Shown: in pieces, positions 8,418 to 16,589 of the stretch
How positions within the stretch are numbered: position 1 is the stretch's first letter
Layout of the letters: the number at the start of each line of letters is the position of its first letter
From: PBB1 sp040400875
GTDB lineage: Bacteria > Pseudomonadota > Gammaproteobacteria > Burkholderiales > Burkholderiaceae_C
Assembly: GCA_040400875.1 (NCBI GenBank)
Contig: JBBAPK010000047.1
Location: forward strand, 1-19,278
Reading direction: 5' to 3'
DNA: 19,278 bases
Notes under the pieces: generated by a model
Database searches by the model: none
Seen by the model: only the letters and a program-made list of their open reading frames with translations
Told to the model about the DNA's origin: nothing
Made by a program: the position numbers and the translations under genes

Positions 8418-9971
8418 ATGGAATTGACCTTGCCCGAACGAAGTGAAATAGCCGATCCGGCCGCCCCCGGATGGCGCGGCCAACTGGCGGCCATCGACAT
8501 GGGCTCCAACAGCTTCCGGCTTGAAATCGGCCAGCTCGAGGGGCTGCGCTACCGGCGCATCTCCTATCTGAAGGAAACCGTGCGGCTGGGCGCCGGGCTC
8601 GACGAAAACGGCCTGCTGACTGAAGAGGCGATGCTGCGTGGGCTGGCCTGCCTGCAGCGATTTGCCGACCGGCTGACGGGCTACTCGTCGTGGCAGGTGC
8701 GTGCCGTGGCCACCCAGACCCTGCGCGAGGCGCGCAATCGCAACGCCTTTCTGGCCCGGGCTGAAACCGTGCTCGGATACCCGATCGAAGTCATCTCAGG
8801 ACGAGAAGAAGCCCGGCTGATCTTTGCGGGTGTGGGGCGCTTGCAGCCGTCGGACCAGCCTCGGCTGGTGATCGACATCGGCGGCCGATCGACCGAAATG
8901 ATCGTCGGCCAAGGCCGCAAGCCACTGCGCGCCGAATCGTTTCAGGTCGGCAGCGTCAGCCTGTCGATGAAGTATTTCGGCAACGGCCGCTACACGGAAG
9001 CCGCCTTTCGCGCCGCCCAGGTGGCCGCAGGTGCCGAGCTCGAAGAAGCGCTGGAGCCTTTCGCGCCGTCAAACTGGATCGAATCGCTGGGCTCGTCGGG
9101 CACGGTGGGTGCGGTGTCCCAGGTGCTGCTGGCCAACCGGATCACCGATGGCCACATCACGACCGAGGGGTTGCGCTGGCTCATGGAGCAGTGCCTGATC
9201 GCGGGCCGCATCGAACGCCTGGCCTTGCTTGGCCTGAAGGAAGACCGGCGGGCGGTGATCGCCGGCGGGCTGTCCATTCTCTACACGCTGGCCACGCAAT
9301 TCGGCGTCAAGGCGCTGGTGCCGGCGCGCGGGGCACTGCGTCAGGGGGTCATCTTCGACCTTGACGAACGGCTCAACGCCATCGAGCAGACTCACGACGC
9401 CGAGGACATGCGCGACAGCTCGGTGCGCGAGTTGCAGCGCCGCTTTCTGGTCGATGAAGCGCAGGCCACACGGGTCGGCGAGGTCGCGCAGACGCTTTAT
9501 GCCAGCGTGCAGCCCACCGCCGGACGGGACGCACAGCGCGAACTGCACTGGGCCTGCGCGCTGCATGAGCTGGGCATGATGGTGTCGCACCACGACCACC
9601 ATCGCCACAGCGCCTACGTGATCGGCCACGTGGATGCGCCGGGCTTTTCGCAATCGCAGCAGCGCCGTCTGGCCGAACTGGTGCTGGCGCAGCGCGGCGG
9701 CCTGCGCAAGGTCGAGTCCAGCCTGATGCAGCCCGATTTCGCCTGGCAGGCGATGTGCCTGCGACTGGCCATCATCAAGTGCCATGCGCGCGGCCCGATC
9801 GACAGCCACGCGATCGCGCTGCGGCGCGCCGGCAACACCGCCACGCTGAGCTGGCAACCCGGCTGGTACGAGAAACACCCGCACACGCACTACCTGCTCA
9901 ACGAAGAAGTGAGCGCCTGGCAGCGCAGCGCCATCTTGCAACTCGAGCTGCCGCGCGTGCCCGGCCCCTGA
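8418..9971 (+). CDS. ppx: Exopolyphosphatase, Ppx/GppA family
   Basis: This protein removes terminal phosphates from long-chain polyphosphate; the family also includes GppA, which hydrolyses pppGpp. It is 517 residues, like E. coli Ppx (513). The actin-like ATPase fold is seen as the first phosphate loop AAIDMGSNSFRLEIG, VRAVATQTLREARN, EVISGREEARLIF with the catalytic Glu region, and the second phosphate loop VIDIGGRSTEMIVG. The C-terminal half has an HD-like region with LHELGMMVSHHDHHRHSAYVI. The ATG at 8418 is the only reasonable start, although it lacks a strong Shine-Dalgarno. The gene converges on sixA-ppk with a 6-bp gap between stops, and the neighbouring ppk supports polyphosphate as substrate. 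Confidence 0.94.
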   Translation: MELTLPERSEIADPAAPGWRGQLAAIDMGSNSFRLEIGQLEGLRYRRISYLKETVRLGAGLDENGLLTEEAMLRGLACLQRFADRLTGYSSWQVRAVATQTLREARNRNAFLARAETVLGYPIEVISGREEARLIFAGVGRLQPSDQPRLVIDIGGRSTEMIVGQGRKPLRAESFQVGSVSLSMKYFGNGRYTEAAFRAAQVAAGAELEEALEPFAPSNWIESLGSSGTVGAVSQVLLANRITDGHITTEGLRWLMEQCLIAGRIERLALLGLKEDRRAVIAGGLSILYTLATQFGVKALVPARGALRQGVIFDLDERLNAIEQTHDAEDMRDSSVRELQRRFLVDEAQATRVGEVAQTLYASVQPTAGRDAQRELHWACALHELGMMVSHHDHHRHSAYVIGHVDAPGFSQSQQRRLAELVLAQRGGLRKVESSLMQPDFAWQAMCLRLAIIKCHARGPIDSHAIALRRAGNTATLSWQPGWYEKHPHTHYLLNEEVSAWQRSAILQLELPRVPGP

Positions 9972-9977
9972 CCCCGC

Positions 9978-10445
9978 CTAAAGAAAATCGGGGGACTGCA
10001 CCGCCAGCAGCACCACATGGGGGCCTTCATCGCGAACACGATCGCGGTCGCGCAGCCACCAAACCGCGCCCTTTTTCACCGACCAGGGCTGAGGCAGTTC
10101 GGTCATCAGAAGGGCCGCCACCAGACCCAGTGTGGGCTGGTGGCCAACGACCAGCACCGGCTCGATCGATTCAGGCCAGCGCACGGCCGCAAGCAAGTCC
10201 TGGGCACTGTGCTGCGGCCCGAGCGCATCGACCGTCTTGAAATTCTTGCTCAAGGCCCGGGCCGTCTGCTGACAGCGCAGCGCAGGGCTGACCATGATGC
10301 GCGTCGTGTGCGCCATGCGCTGACTCAGCCATTCGACCATCCGTTGGGCCTGCCGCTCACCCTTGGTGGTGAGCGCTCGCTCCAGGTCCGTCTGGCCTTC
10401 CTTGATCACATGGGCCTCGGCGTGCCGCCACAGGATCAGATCCAT
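9978..10445 (-). CDS. sixA: SixA-like phosphohistidine phosphatase (histidine phosphatase superfamily)
   Basis: A 155-residue protein of the phosphoglycerate mutase-like superfamily; E. coli SixA (161 residues) removes phosphate from histidine in phosphotransfer proteins. It starts MDLILWRHAEA, where RHA is the catalytic Arg-His-Ala motif, and continues with LTTKGERQAQRM, SPALRCQQTA and VLVVGHQPTLG with the second catalytic His. The open frame extends upstream to 10595 inside ppk, but MDLILWRHAEA is the natural N-terminus and is preceded by a six-G Shine-Dalgarno 8 bp away. It starts 4 bp after the ppk stop, so the two genes are cotranscribed. Its real target is not known from sequence. Confidence 0.9.
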   Translation of the reverse strand: MDLILWRHAEAHVIKEGQTDLERALTTKGERQAQRMVEWLSQRMAHTTRIMVSPALRCQQTARALSKNFKTVDALGPQHSAQDLLAAVRWPESIEPVLVVGHQPTLGLVAALLMTELPQPWSVKKGAVWWLRDRDRVRDEGPHVVLLAVQSPDFL

Positions 10446-10449
10446 CGGC

Positions 10450-12591
10450 TCATCCCCCCAACGAGGCCGAACGGCCTCGCCGCACCAGCGCTTGCTGCGC
10501 ACACACACCTGCGCTGTCGATGCGCCGGTATGTGCCGTCGCTGTTGAGCAACCACGCGTCGCGGCGGTCGTGCAGATAAGGCACCAGACACTCATCGATC
10601 ACCCGCTGACGCAGTGCCGCATCCTTCACCGGCCAGGCCACTTCGATGCGCCGCATCATGTTGCGGCTCATCCAGTCGGCACTTGACAAGTACAGCGCTT
10701 CATCGTCCTGGCCTGTGCCCCATCGGAAGTACATCACTCTCGAGTGCTCAAGGAATCGCCCGACCACCGAGATCACCCGAATGCGTTCGGTGGCTCCGGG
10801 CACACCCGGGCGCAGCACGCAAGCACCGCGCACGATCAGGTCGATCTCGGCACCCGCCCTGCCGGCTCGGATCAGCGCTTCGATCAAGGGCGCATCGGTC
10901 AATGCATTGATCTTGACGACGATGCGCGCCGGTGCACCCTTGCGAGCGGCCTCGCCCACCTTGTCGATGGTCTGTATCAGCCAGCGGTGCAGCGTGAAGG
11001 GGGCCTGCAACACCCGCCGCAAGGGCTTCATCATGCCCAAGCTGGCCAGTTGCTGAAATACCGCGTCGACATCGGCGGTCAGTTCGGCGTCGGCCGTCAG
11101 GTAGCCCACATCGGTGTACAGACGCGCCGTCTTCGGGTTGTAGTTGCCGGTCGACAGGTGCGCATAGCGGCGCAGGCGCTGGCCGTGGCTGGTGGGCTCG
11201 CGGCGGGTGACCAGCAGCAGCTTGGCGTGCGTCTTCATGCCGACCACGCCATAGACCACCTGGGCGCCCACCGCCTCGAGCCGCTCGGCCCAGTTGATGT
11301 TGGCCTCTTCATCGAAGCGCGCCTTCAGCTCAACCACCACCATCACTTCCTTGCCACGCCGCGCCGCCTCGATCAGCAGATCCATCAGCGGCGACTCGCT
11401 GCCGGTGCGGTAGATGGTCTGCTTGATCGCCAGCACGGCGGGGTCGTTGACGGCCTCACGCAGAAACTGCACCACCGGATCGAAGGATTCAAAAGGGTGA
11501 TGGAGCAACACGTCGCCAAGAGCCAGACTCTCGAACATCGACTGGTTGCGCGGCAAGCGCTTTTCCGGCCAGGCGCCTTCGTGAGGTGCGAATCGCAAGT
11601 GCTGCAGCGATGAGCGGTCCACCACCTGATCGATCAGTTGGTTCAGCCGCACCAGATTCACCGGCCCGTTGACCCTGTACAGCGCGCCTTGCGGAAGCTC
11701 GAATTGGCGCAGCAGGAAGTCCGCCAGCGATACAGGGCAGGTATTGACCACCTCGAGCCGAATGGCCTGACCGAAATGCCTTGAACTCAGCCCCGAACGC
11801 AGAGCCTGGCGCAGGTTCTTGACGTCGTCCTCATCGACTTCGAGATCGGAATCGCGCGTCACCCGGAACTGCGAAAACGCCTCCATCTCGCGACCCGGAA
11901 ACAACTCTTCGAGGTGGGCGCGGATCACACTGGTCAACAGCACAAAACCCTGCTTGCCGGGCACCAGTTTCTCGGGCAGCCGGATCACGCGCGGCAGCAC
12001 CCGTGGCACCTTGACGATGGCGATGGTGTTTTCGCGGCCGAAGGCGTCCTTGCCGCCCAGGCGCACGATGAAGTTCAGCGCCTTGTTGGCCACCAGCGGG
12101 AAGGGATGTGAAGGGTCCAGCCCGATGGGCACGAGCAGTGGCCGCACCTGTTTTTGAAAGAACTGATTGACCCACTCGCGCTGCGCTTCGGTTCGGTCGG
12201 CGTGGCGCAAGATCACGATGCCCTCGCTCTCGAGCAGCGGCATCAACTCGTCATTGAAAGCCGCGTACTGGTCGTCGATCAGACGATGGGCATCTTCGGT
12301 GATGGCCTCGACGTCAAGTTTGGACACGCCCGCGCCGGGCAGGCGAGAAGCCTCAAGGTAGTCGGCAAAACGCACCTCGAAAAACTCGTCGATGTTCGAC
12401 GAGACGATGCAGATGTAGCGCAAGCGCTCGAGCAGCGGCACATCGGCCCGCAAGGCTTGCGCCAGAGCGCGTCGGTTGAACTCGAGGATGGATGTTTCGC
12501 GACTCAGTCTGAGCGCTGGGTCATCGGGGCCGAGCGTGGGAATCGGGGATCTCCCGTCGGGTGCTGGTTCGGCTGAGCGGTCGGTAGACAT
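10450..12591 (-). CDS. ppk: Polyphosphate kinase 1
   Basis: PPK1 reversibly polymerises the terminal phosphate of ATP into inorganic polyphosphate. It is a peripheral inner-membrane enzyme, 713 residues here (E. coli: 688). Seen in order are the N-terminal helical domain SRETSILEFNRRALAQA with RYICIVSSNIDEFFEVR, the head domain with PLLVPIGLDPSHPFP, and the two phospholipase-D-like catalytic domains. GMKTHAKLLLV contains H455, which corresponds to the autophosphorylated His of E. coli PPK. YAHLSTGNYNPKTARLYTD and the later RRIEVAWPV complete the pattern. Key residues appear intact. sixA follows after 4 bp and ppx converges from the other side. The metallophosphoesterase gene ends 34 bp before the start. 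Confidence 0.97.
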   Translation of the reverse strand: MSTDRSAEPAPDGRSPIPTLGPDDPALRLSRETSILEFNRRALAQALRADVPLLERLRYICIVSSNIDEFFEVRFADYLEASRLPGAGVSKLDVEAITEDAHRLIDDQYAAFNDELMPLLESEGIVILRHADRTEAQREWVNQFFQKQVRPLLVPIGLDPSHPFPLVANKALNFIVRLGGKDAFGRENTIAIVKVPRVLPRVIRLPEKLVPGKQGFVLLTSVIRAHLEELFPGREMEAFSQFRVTRDSDLEVDEDDVKNLRQALRSGLSSRHFGQAIRLEVVNTCPVSLADFLLRQFELPQGALYRVNGPVNLVRLNQLIDQVVDRSSLQHLRFAPHEGAWPEKRLPRNQSMFESLALGDVLLHHPFESFDPVVQFLREAVNDPAVLAIKQTIYRTGSESPLMDLLIEAARRGKEVMVVVELKARFDEEANINWAERLEAVGAQVVYGVVGMKTHAKLLLVTRREPTSHGQRLRRYAHLSTGNYNPKTARLYTDVGYLTADAELTADVDAVFQQLASLGMMKPLRRVLQAPFTLHRWLIQTIDKVGEAARKGAPARIVVKINALTDAPLIEALIRAGRAGAEIDLIVRGACVLRPGVPGATERIRVISVVGRFLEHSRVMYFRWGTGQDDEALYLSSADWMSRNMMRRIEVAWPVKDAALRQRVIDECLVPYLHDRRDAWLLNSDGTYRRIDSAGVCAQQALVRRGRSASLGG
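10454..10459 (-). promoter_or_regulatory. Ribosome binding site that fixes the sixA start
   Basis: A run of six G on the minus strand ends 8 bp before the ATG at 10445. It lies inside the last codons of ppk, and supports the short sixA start over the longer open frame. Confidence 0.6.
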
Positions 12592-12625
12592 TGACCGATT
12601 TTAGGTAACTTGATCGGCGTAGCCC

Positions 12626-13540
12626 TCAGGACAAAACCCCTGCCGTCACCACGACTGATTCGCCGGCAGGCACCCGAGACGGCACCTCAGGGGCCACTTT
12701 ACGGGTGGGGTGAGCACGATCTGACCAATCGATGATTTCCAAACGCCCATCGGCATGTTCGACCAGAGCGGTCAGGCTTTCTACCCAGTCACCGTCGTTG
12801 GCATAGGTGATGCCGTCGATCTCGCGCAGTTCAGCATGGTGAATGTGGCCGCACACCACACCGTGGGCGCCTCGCTTGCGAGCCTCGCGAGCGACCGCAA
12901 GTTCGAAATCTCCGACATAGCTGGCCGCGCGCTTGACCTTGAACTTGAGGTAACGCGAAAGCGACCAGTAGGGCAAGCCCATGCGCGCGCGCAGCGAATT
13001 GAGGTGCTGGTTCAACTTCAGCACGAAGGTGTAGGCGCTGTCGCCCACATGCGCCAGCCAGCGCGCGCACTGGATCACCCCGTCGAACAGGTCACCGTGG
13101 GTGATCCACAGTTTGCGGCCGTCGGCCGTCTCGTGCATCCATTCCTCGGCAACGTCCACGCCACCAAAGTTGTGCCCAAGGTAGCGCCGCGCAAACTCAT
13201 CGTGATTGCCGGGGATGAAAATCACCTGTGTGCCTTTGCGGGCCTTGCGCAGCAGTTTTTGAACCACGTCGTTGTGGGCCTGCGGCCAGTACCAGTTGCG
13301 GCGCAACTGCCAGCCGTCGATGATGTCGCCAACCAGAAACAGGTGGTCGCTCTCGAAGCTCTTCAGAAAGTCGAGCAGGGCCTGCGCCTGACAGCCTGGG
13401 GTGCCCAGGTGCACGTCTGAAATCCAGACCGTGCGAAACGTCAGCTTTTCCTCGGAGGGGCCGTCATCACCGCCGTCAGACGCAGAGAAGGAGCCCGGGG
13501 ACTCCGACCATGCCTTGAAAAAGGGCTGATCAATCTGCAT
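12626..13540 (-). CDS. LpxH-like calcineurin-type metallophosphoesterase (UDP-2,3-diacylglucosamine diphosphatase family)
   Basis: A 304-residue two-metal phosphoesterase. Metal-binding motifs are seen in order: WISDVHLG (D-x-H), LVGDIIDGW, IPGNHDE, ITHGDLFDG and VVCGHIHHAEL. These match the branch often annotated as UDP-2,3-diacylglucosamine diphosphatase, a lipid A synthesis step, but this branch is longer than E. coli LpxH (240) and its real substrate is less certain. The ATG at 13540 gives MQIDQPFFKAW; the open frame goes on to a TTG at 13612 that would add 24 residues. About 35 residues before the catalytic domain are rich in Ser, Gly, Asp and Glu and look disordered. It lies 115 bp after the thioredoxin-like gene, so it may have its own promoter, though I cannot point to one. 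Confidence 0.83.
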   Translation of the reverse strand: MQIDQPFFKAWSESPGSFSASDGGDDGPSEEKLTFRTVWISDVHLGTPGCQAQALLDFLKSFESDHLFLVGDIIDGWQLRRNWYWPQAHNDVVQKLLRKARKGTQVIFIPGNHDEFARRYLGHNFGGVDVAEEWMHETADGRKLWITHGDLFDGVIQCARWLAHVGDSAYTFVLKLNQHLNSLRARMGLPYWSLSRYLKFKVKRAASYVGDFELAVAREARKRGAHGVVCGHIHHAELREIDGITYANDGDWVESLTALVEHADGRLEIIDWSDRAHPTRKVAPEVPSRVPAGESVVVTAGVLS

Positions 13541-13655
13541 GGGTATTGAGTGTCCCGGCCAAATGTGACGTGCTGGTGGCGGCGCAAGGAATTGTTCGTG
13601 GCGTGCGTCCAACGCTGCGCCACGGCCGAGCTTCGCAGGTCACCACCGTACGGCG

Positions 13656-14036
13656 TCATCTGTGCCCCTTGAGACGGGCCGGCAACTCGAGCACGGCGGG
13701 ATCGACTGAGCATGGATCGAGGCTGAGCCCCCCCTGCAGCGCCGCATCGATCAGCCGCTGCAGTGTTTGCGCGTGCGGGGTGACCGGGCCGAAGAACAAG
13801 ACCTCGTCACTGCGGGACATGAGCAAGGTCGGAAAGTTCTCAACGTCGATCGAGCCGATGACATCGGCCTGGTCCTCGACGTCGACCCACATCCCCTGCA
13901 CGCCCGCATCATCAAGGGCCAACAACACCTGATCGAACACCTCGCGATAGCCATCACAGGTGCGACACCACTGCGCGCACAGACAGGCCACCGTGAGCCG
14001 GATTTCAGCCCCGGGGGCTGGCGAGGCGGCACTCAT
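13656..14036 (-). CDS. Thioredoxin-like protein
   Basis: A 126-residue protein with a thioredoxin fold. It shows a first strand LTVACLCAQWCRTCDGYREVF with the redox pair C-R-T-C, VDVEDQADVIGSIDVENFPTL with the cis-Pro before Thr, and a closing strand EVLFFGPV. The CRTC motif differs from the CGPC of housekeeping thioredoxins, so a dedicated partner is likely. There is no signal peptide, so it should be cytoplasmic. It starts 4 bp after the YciH/Sui1 gene stop and is likely cotranscribed with it. Confidence 0.82.
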   Translation of the reverse strand: MSAASPAPGAEIRLTVACLCAQWCRTCDGYREVFDQVLLALDDAGVQGMWVDVEDQADVIGSIDVENFPTLLMSRSDEVLFFGPVTPHAQTLQRLIDAALQGGLSLDPCSVDPAVLELPARLKGHR

Positions 14037-14040
14037 CGCA

Positions 14041-14402
14041 TCAGTTGCCAGCGCGTTTGACTGTCAAGCCGGCGGCTTGCAAGAACAGCACGATGCGATC
14101 GCGGTGATCGCCCTGGATCTCGATCGCGCCGTCCTTGACGGTGCCACCCGATCCACAGGCAGCCTTCAATTCGCGCGCGGTCTTGTCCAGAGCATCCATG
14201 TCCAGCGGCAATCCGCGAATCACCGTGACGCCCTTGCCCTTGCGGCCCTGCGTCTCGCGCGACACGCGAACAATGCCATCGGTTTTTGGGGGCTGGACTC
14301 GGCAGCGCACTGGCAGGCTGCCATCGCTTGTCGGCAACCCGGGCACATCCGACCGCTGTCGGTCGAGTAGACCAGCCCCCCTTCGGCGCTGCGGTTTTTC
14401 AT
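14041..14402 (-). pseudogene. yciH: YciH/Sui1 family translation initiation factor, frameshifted
   Basis: This is the bacterial relative of eIF1 (SUI1 domain). Frame one, from the ATG at 14402, reads MKNRSAEGGLVYSTDSGRMC then PGCRQAMAACQC, the usual zinc-ribbon-like start with four Cys. Frame two, ending at 14041, reads DGIVRVSRETQGRKGKGVTV, then ACGSGGTVKDGAIEIQGDH and a final VKRAGN, the whole SUI1 core. The two frames meet at a T5 run at 14283-14287 (A5 in the coding strand). One extra A would join them as ESSPQKTDGIVRV into about 120 residues, the family's usual length. The frame for the second half alone is open up to 14346, but its first 20 or so residues are not family-like. It sits 20 bp after modC. 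The break is either a real mutation or a sequencing error. Confidence 0.82.
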
Positions 14403-14422
14403 TCAGTGAGCTCTTGGCGGAG

Positions 14423-15130
14423 TTATCTGGTGCTGGTTTGATTTTCGACGCTCGCGCAGCCTGCCTCGCGAAGCACGCTTTCTAGCGGGCCCGATGCGCT
14501 CACTCTGCCTGACTCCATCAGCACGAGATGGCTCGCCAGTTGTCGCACCTCGTCCATCGCGTGGCTCACGTAGATGACGGGTATCGCCAGTGCTTCATGC
14601 AGCCGCCGCAGGCATGACAACACCTCGGCCTTACGCGGCGCATCAAGGCCTGTGAGTGGCTCGTCAAGCAGCAGCAGTTGCGGGCTGGTAAGCAAGGCGC
14701 GAGCGACGGCCACACGCTGGCGCTCGCCACCCGAAAGTCCGTCCGTATCCCGAGACATCAGCGCTGAGAGATTCAACAGCGTTACGGCCTGCTCGAGCGA
14801 CACGCGGCGCGAGCCAGGCACCACCCGCTTCAAGCCAAATTCGAGGTTGCGTCGCACGTCGAGATGCGCAAAAAGCGAAGCTTCCTGGCTCACATAGCCC
14901 ACCGCACGTTGGTGCGCCGCAATGAAGCGCCCGGTGGAGTCGTCTTGCCACACCTGGCCGTCGACCACCACGCGACCGGCTGGGCGCAACAAGCCCGCAA
15001 TGGCCCGAAGCACCGTCGTCTTGCCACAGCCCGACGGCCCCACCAGCGCGGTGGCTTGTCCAGCCGGCAGTTGCAGCGCCACGTCCAGCGTGAAGTCGCG
15101 CCGCTTCAGTCGCAGTTGAATGTCAATCAC
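14423..15130 (-). CDS. modC: Molybdate ABC transporter ATP-binding protein, short form without C-terminal MOP domain
   Basis: The ATPase that drives molybdate import with ModB. Seen are Walker A GPSGCGKTT, the Q-loop YVSQEASLF, the signature LSGGERQRVA, Walker B LLLLDEPLTGLD and the H-loop YVSHAMDEV, all intact. The protein is 235 residues, whereas E. coli ModC is 352. It ends shortly after the ATPase domain and lacks the C-terminal TOBE/MOP domain that binds oxyanion and mediates feedback inhibition in some ModC proteins. Only 20 bp separate its stop from the next gene, so no hidden MOP domain follows. The start is GTG at 15130, overlapping the modB stop (GTGA), so translation is coupled. 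The operon supports the ModC assignment; from the ATPase alone, another anion would be possible. Confidence 0.88.
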   Translation of the reverse strand: MIDIQLRLKRRDFTLDVALQLPAGQATALVGPSGCGKTTVLRAIAGLLRPAGRVVVDGQVWQDDSTGRFIAAHQRAVGYVSQEASLFAHLDVRRNLEFGLKRVVPGSRRVSLEQAVTLLNLSALMSRDTDGLSGGERQRVAVARALLTSPQLLLLDEPLTGLDAPRKAEVLSCLRRLHEALAIPVIYVSHAMDEVRQLASHLVLMESGRVSASGPLESVLREAGCASVENQTSTR

Positions 15131-15807
15131 TGCCGTGCTTCGTCGCGCTTCGGTCGGTTCACCAAAGACAGCGCCAGCGCCACCACGAAAGCGAACAACA
15201 GCATCCCGATGGCAAGCCGGTGTGCGGCGGGATATTCTCCGGCCTCGACATGGTCATAGATCGCGACCGACAGCACTCGCGTCTCGCCCGGGATGCTGCC
15301 GCCGATCATCAACACCGCGCCAAACTCGCCGACCGTGTGCGCGAATCCCAGCAACATCGCGGTGATAAATCCGGGACGAGCAAGCGGCACCGCCACGCTG
15401 AAAAACCGATCGATGGGACCTGCGCGCAGCGTTGATGCAGCCTCCAGCACCTTTTCGGGTATGGCCTCGAATGCCTGCTGAAGTGGTTGCACCACAAACG
15501 GCATCGAATAAATCACCGAAGCCACAACCAGCCCGCCAAACGTGAAGGGCAGGCGACCCCAGCCCATGGCTTGGGTGAACTGCCCCACAGGTCCCTGTGG
15601 CCCAAGCATCAGCAAAAGATAAAACCCCAGCACCGTGGGTGGAAGCACCAGCGGCATCGCAATCAGCGCGGCCCACAGGGGCTTGAGCGTAGAACGGCTG
15701 CGCGCAAGGCCCCACGCCAGCGGTGCACCGAAAAGCACCAGCACCAGCGTCACGACGGTGGCCAGCCGCACGGTGAGGCCCACCGCGCTCCACTCGGCGG
15801 CGCTCAT
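15127..15807 (-). CDS. modB: Molybdate ABC transporter permease
   Basis: A 226-residue inner-membrane permease, the usual ModB length, with about five hydrophobic segments. Typical features are PLVLPPTVLGFYLLLMLG, FTFGGLVVASVIYSMPFVVQP, the ATPase-contact EAA loop EAASTLRAG and HTVGEFGAVLMIGGSIPGET, a strong ModB signature. It starts 16 bp after the modA stop with a GGCGCGG-like ribosome site, and its stop overlaps the modC GTG. Confidence 0.95.
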   Translation of the reverse strand: MSAAEWSAVGLTVRLATVVTLVLVLFGAPLAWGLARSRSTLKPLWAALIAMPLVLPPTVLGFYLLLMLGPQGPVGQFTQAMGWGRLPFTFGGLVVASVIYSMPFVVQPLQQAFEAIPEKVLEAASTLRAGPIDRFFSVAVPLARPGFITAMLLGFAHTVGEFGAVLMIGGSIPGETRVLSVAIYDHVEAGEYPAAHRLAIGMLLFAFVVALALSLVNRPKRDEARQ

Positions 15808-15823
15808 TCACCGCGCCTTGCCG

Positions 15824-16579
15824 TCATATGCCGTATCCATGGGCACGGATGATGCGACGTGCCGGCTCGCTTTTCAGATAGCCCATGAATGCCAGCGCGG
15901 CCGGATTTCCTTGGCCCGCTTTCAGCAGCACCGCATCTTGCCGAATCTCTGCGTAAAACGATGGCGGCACCATCCAGTAGGAGCCTTGAACATCCTGACC
16001 TGGTTTGGCGATTTGCGACCAAGCCACAAATCCGAGTTCGGCATTTCGGGTGGCCACGTAGCCGTAGGCCTGCGCAATGCTCTGCCCTGTCACCAACTTG
16101 GCCGCCAATGGCGCCGACAAATTCATGGACGCCATCGCCTCCATCGCCGCGCGGCCATAGGGCGCCAGATTGGGATTGGCGATGGCGATGTGGCTGAAGC
16201 CGCCCTGCGTCAGTACCGCGCCTTGATCGTCGACCAAACCGCGCTGTGCACTCCAAAGCACAAGGCGCCCTAACGCATACGTCAAGATATGGCTCTCCAC
16301 CGCGAGGCCATCGACCACAAGTTGCAAGGGCGTTTCGACATCTGCAGCCAGCAGCACCTCAAATGGAGCGCCGCCTCTGATCTGGGCGCGCAGCACGCCA
16401 GTGGCAGCGGTTGAGTGCTTGAGCACGTGGCCGGTGGTCGCCGTGAAGTCGTTTGACAGTTCGCCAAACGCCTCATGGAAGTTCGACGCCACCGCCACCA
16501 GTACCGTGGCCGATTGGGCCGAGCCGCTCATCAGCAACGCCAACCCTGCAAAGGCTTTCGCAAGGCGGCGATACCGCAT
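15824..16579 (-). CDS. modA: Molybdate ABC transporter periplasmic substrate-binding protein
   Basis: A 251-residue periplasmic protein with a Sec signal peptide (MRYRRLAKAFAGLALLMSGS, then AQSA and cleavage near residue 23). The mature part starts ATVLVAVASNFHEAFGELSN. GAPFEVLLAADVETP and NPNLAPYGRAAMEAM match ModA. In place of the usual oxyanion-contacting Ser-Ser-Gly region there is STAATG, so the ligand site differs somewhat from E. coli ModA; molybdate or tungstate are both possible. It starts 10 bp after the cupin stop and leads into modB and modC. Confidence 0.92.
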   Translation of the reverse strand: MRYRRLAKAFAGLALLMSGSAQSATVLVAVASNFHEAFGELSNDFTATTGHVLKHSTAATGVLRAQIRGGAPFEVLLAADVETPLQLVVDGLAVESHILTYALGRLVLWSAQRGLVDDQGAVLTQGGFSHIAIANPNLAPYGRAAMEAMASMNLSAPLAAKLVTGQSIAQAYGYVATRNAELGFVAWSQIAKPGQDVQGSYWMVPPSFYAEIRQDAVLLKAGQGNPAALAFMGYLKSEPARRIIRAHGYGI

Positions 16580-16589
16580 CAGCGCCGAC

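Noticed and set aside
9965..9999. CCCCG/CGGGG inverted repeat between ppx and sixA as a two-way terminator
   Set aside because: The stem is only 5 bp with a 12-base loop and no T-run on either strand, so it is too weak to call.
10744..11613. A 289-codon plus-strand open frame inside ppk
   Set aside because: Antisense shadow of ppk, with no family resemblance.
14283..14292. Programmed -1 ribosomal frameshift in the YciH/Sui1 gene
   Set aside because: The in-frame heptamer C-CAA-AAA does not allow both tRNAs to re-pair, no stimulating structure is obvious, and a similar break is present in an unrelated gene; a one-base deletion explains both.
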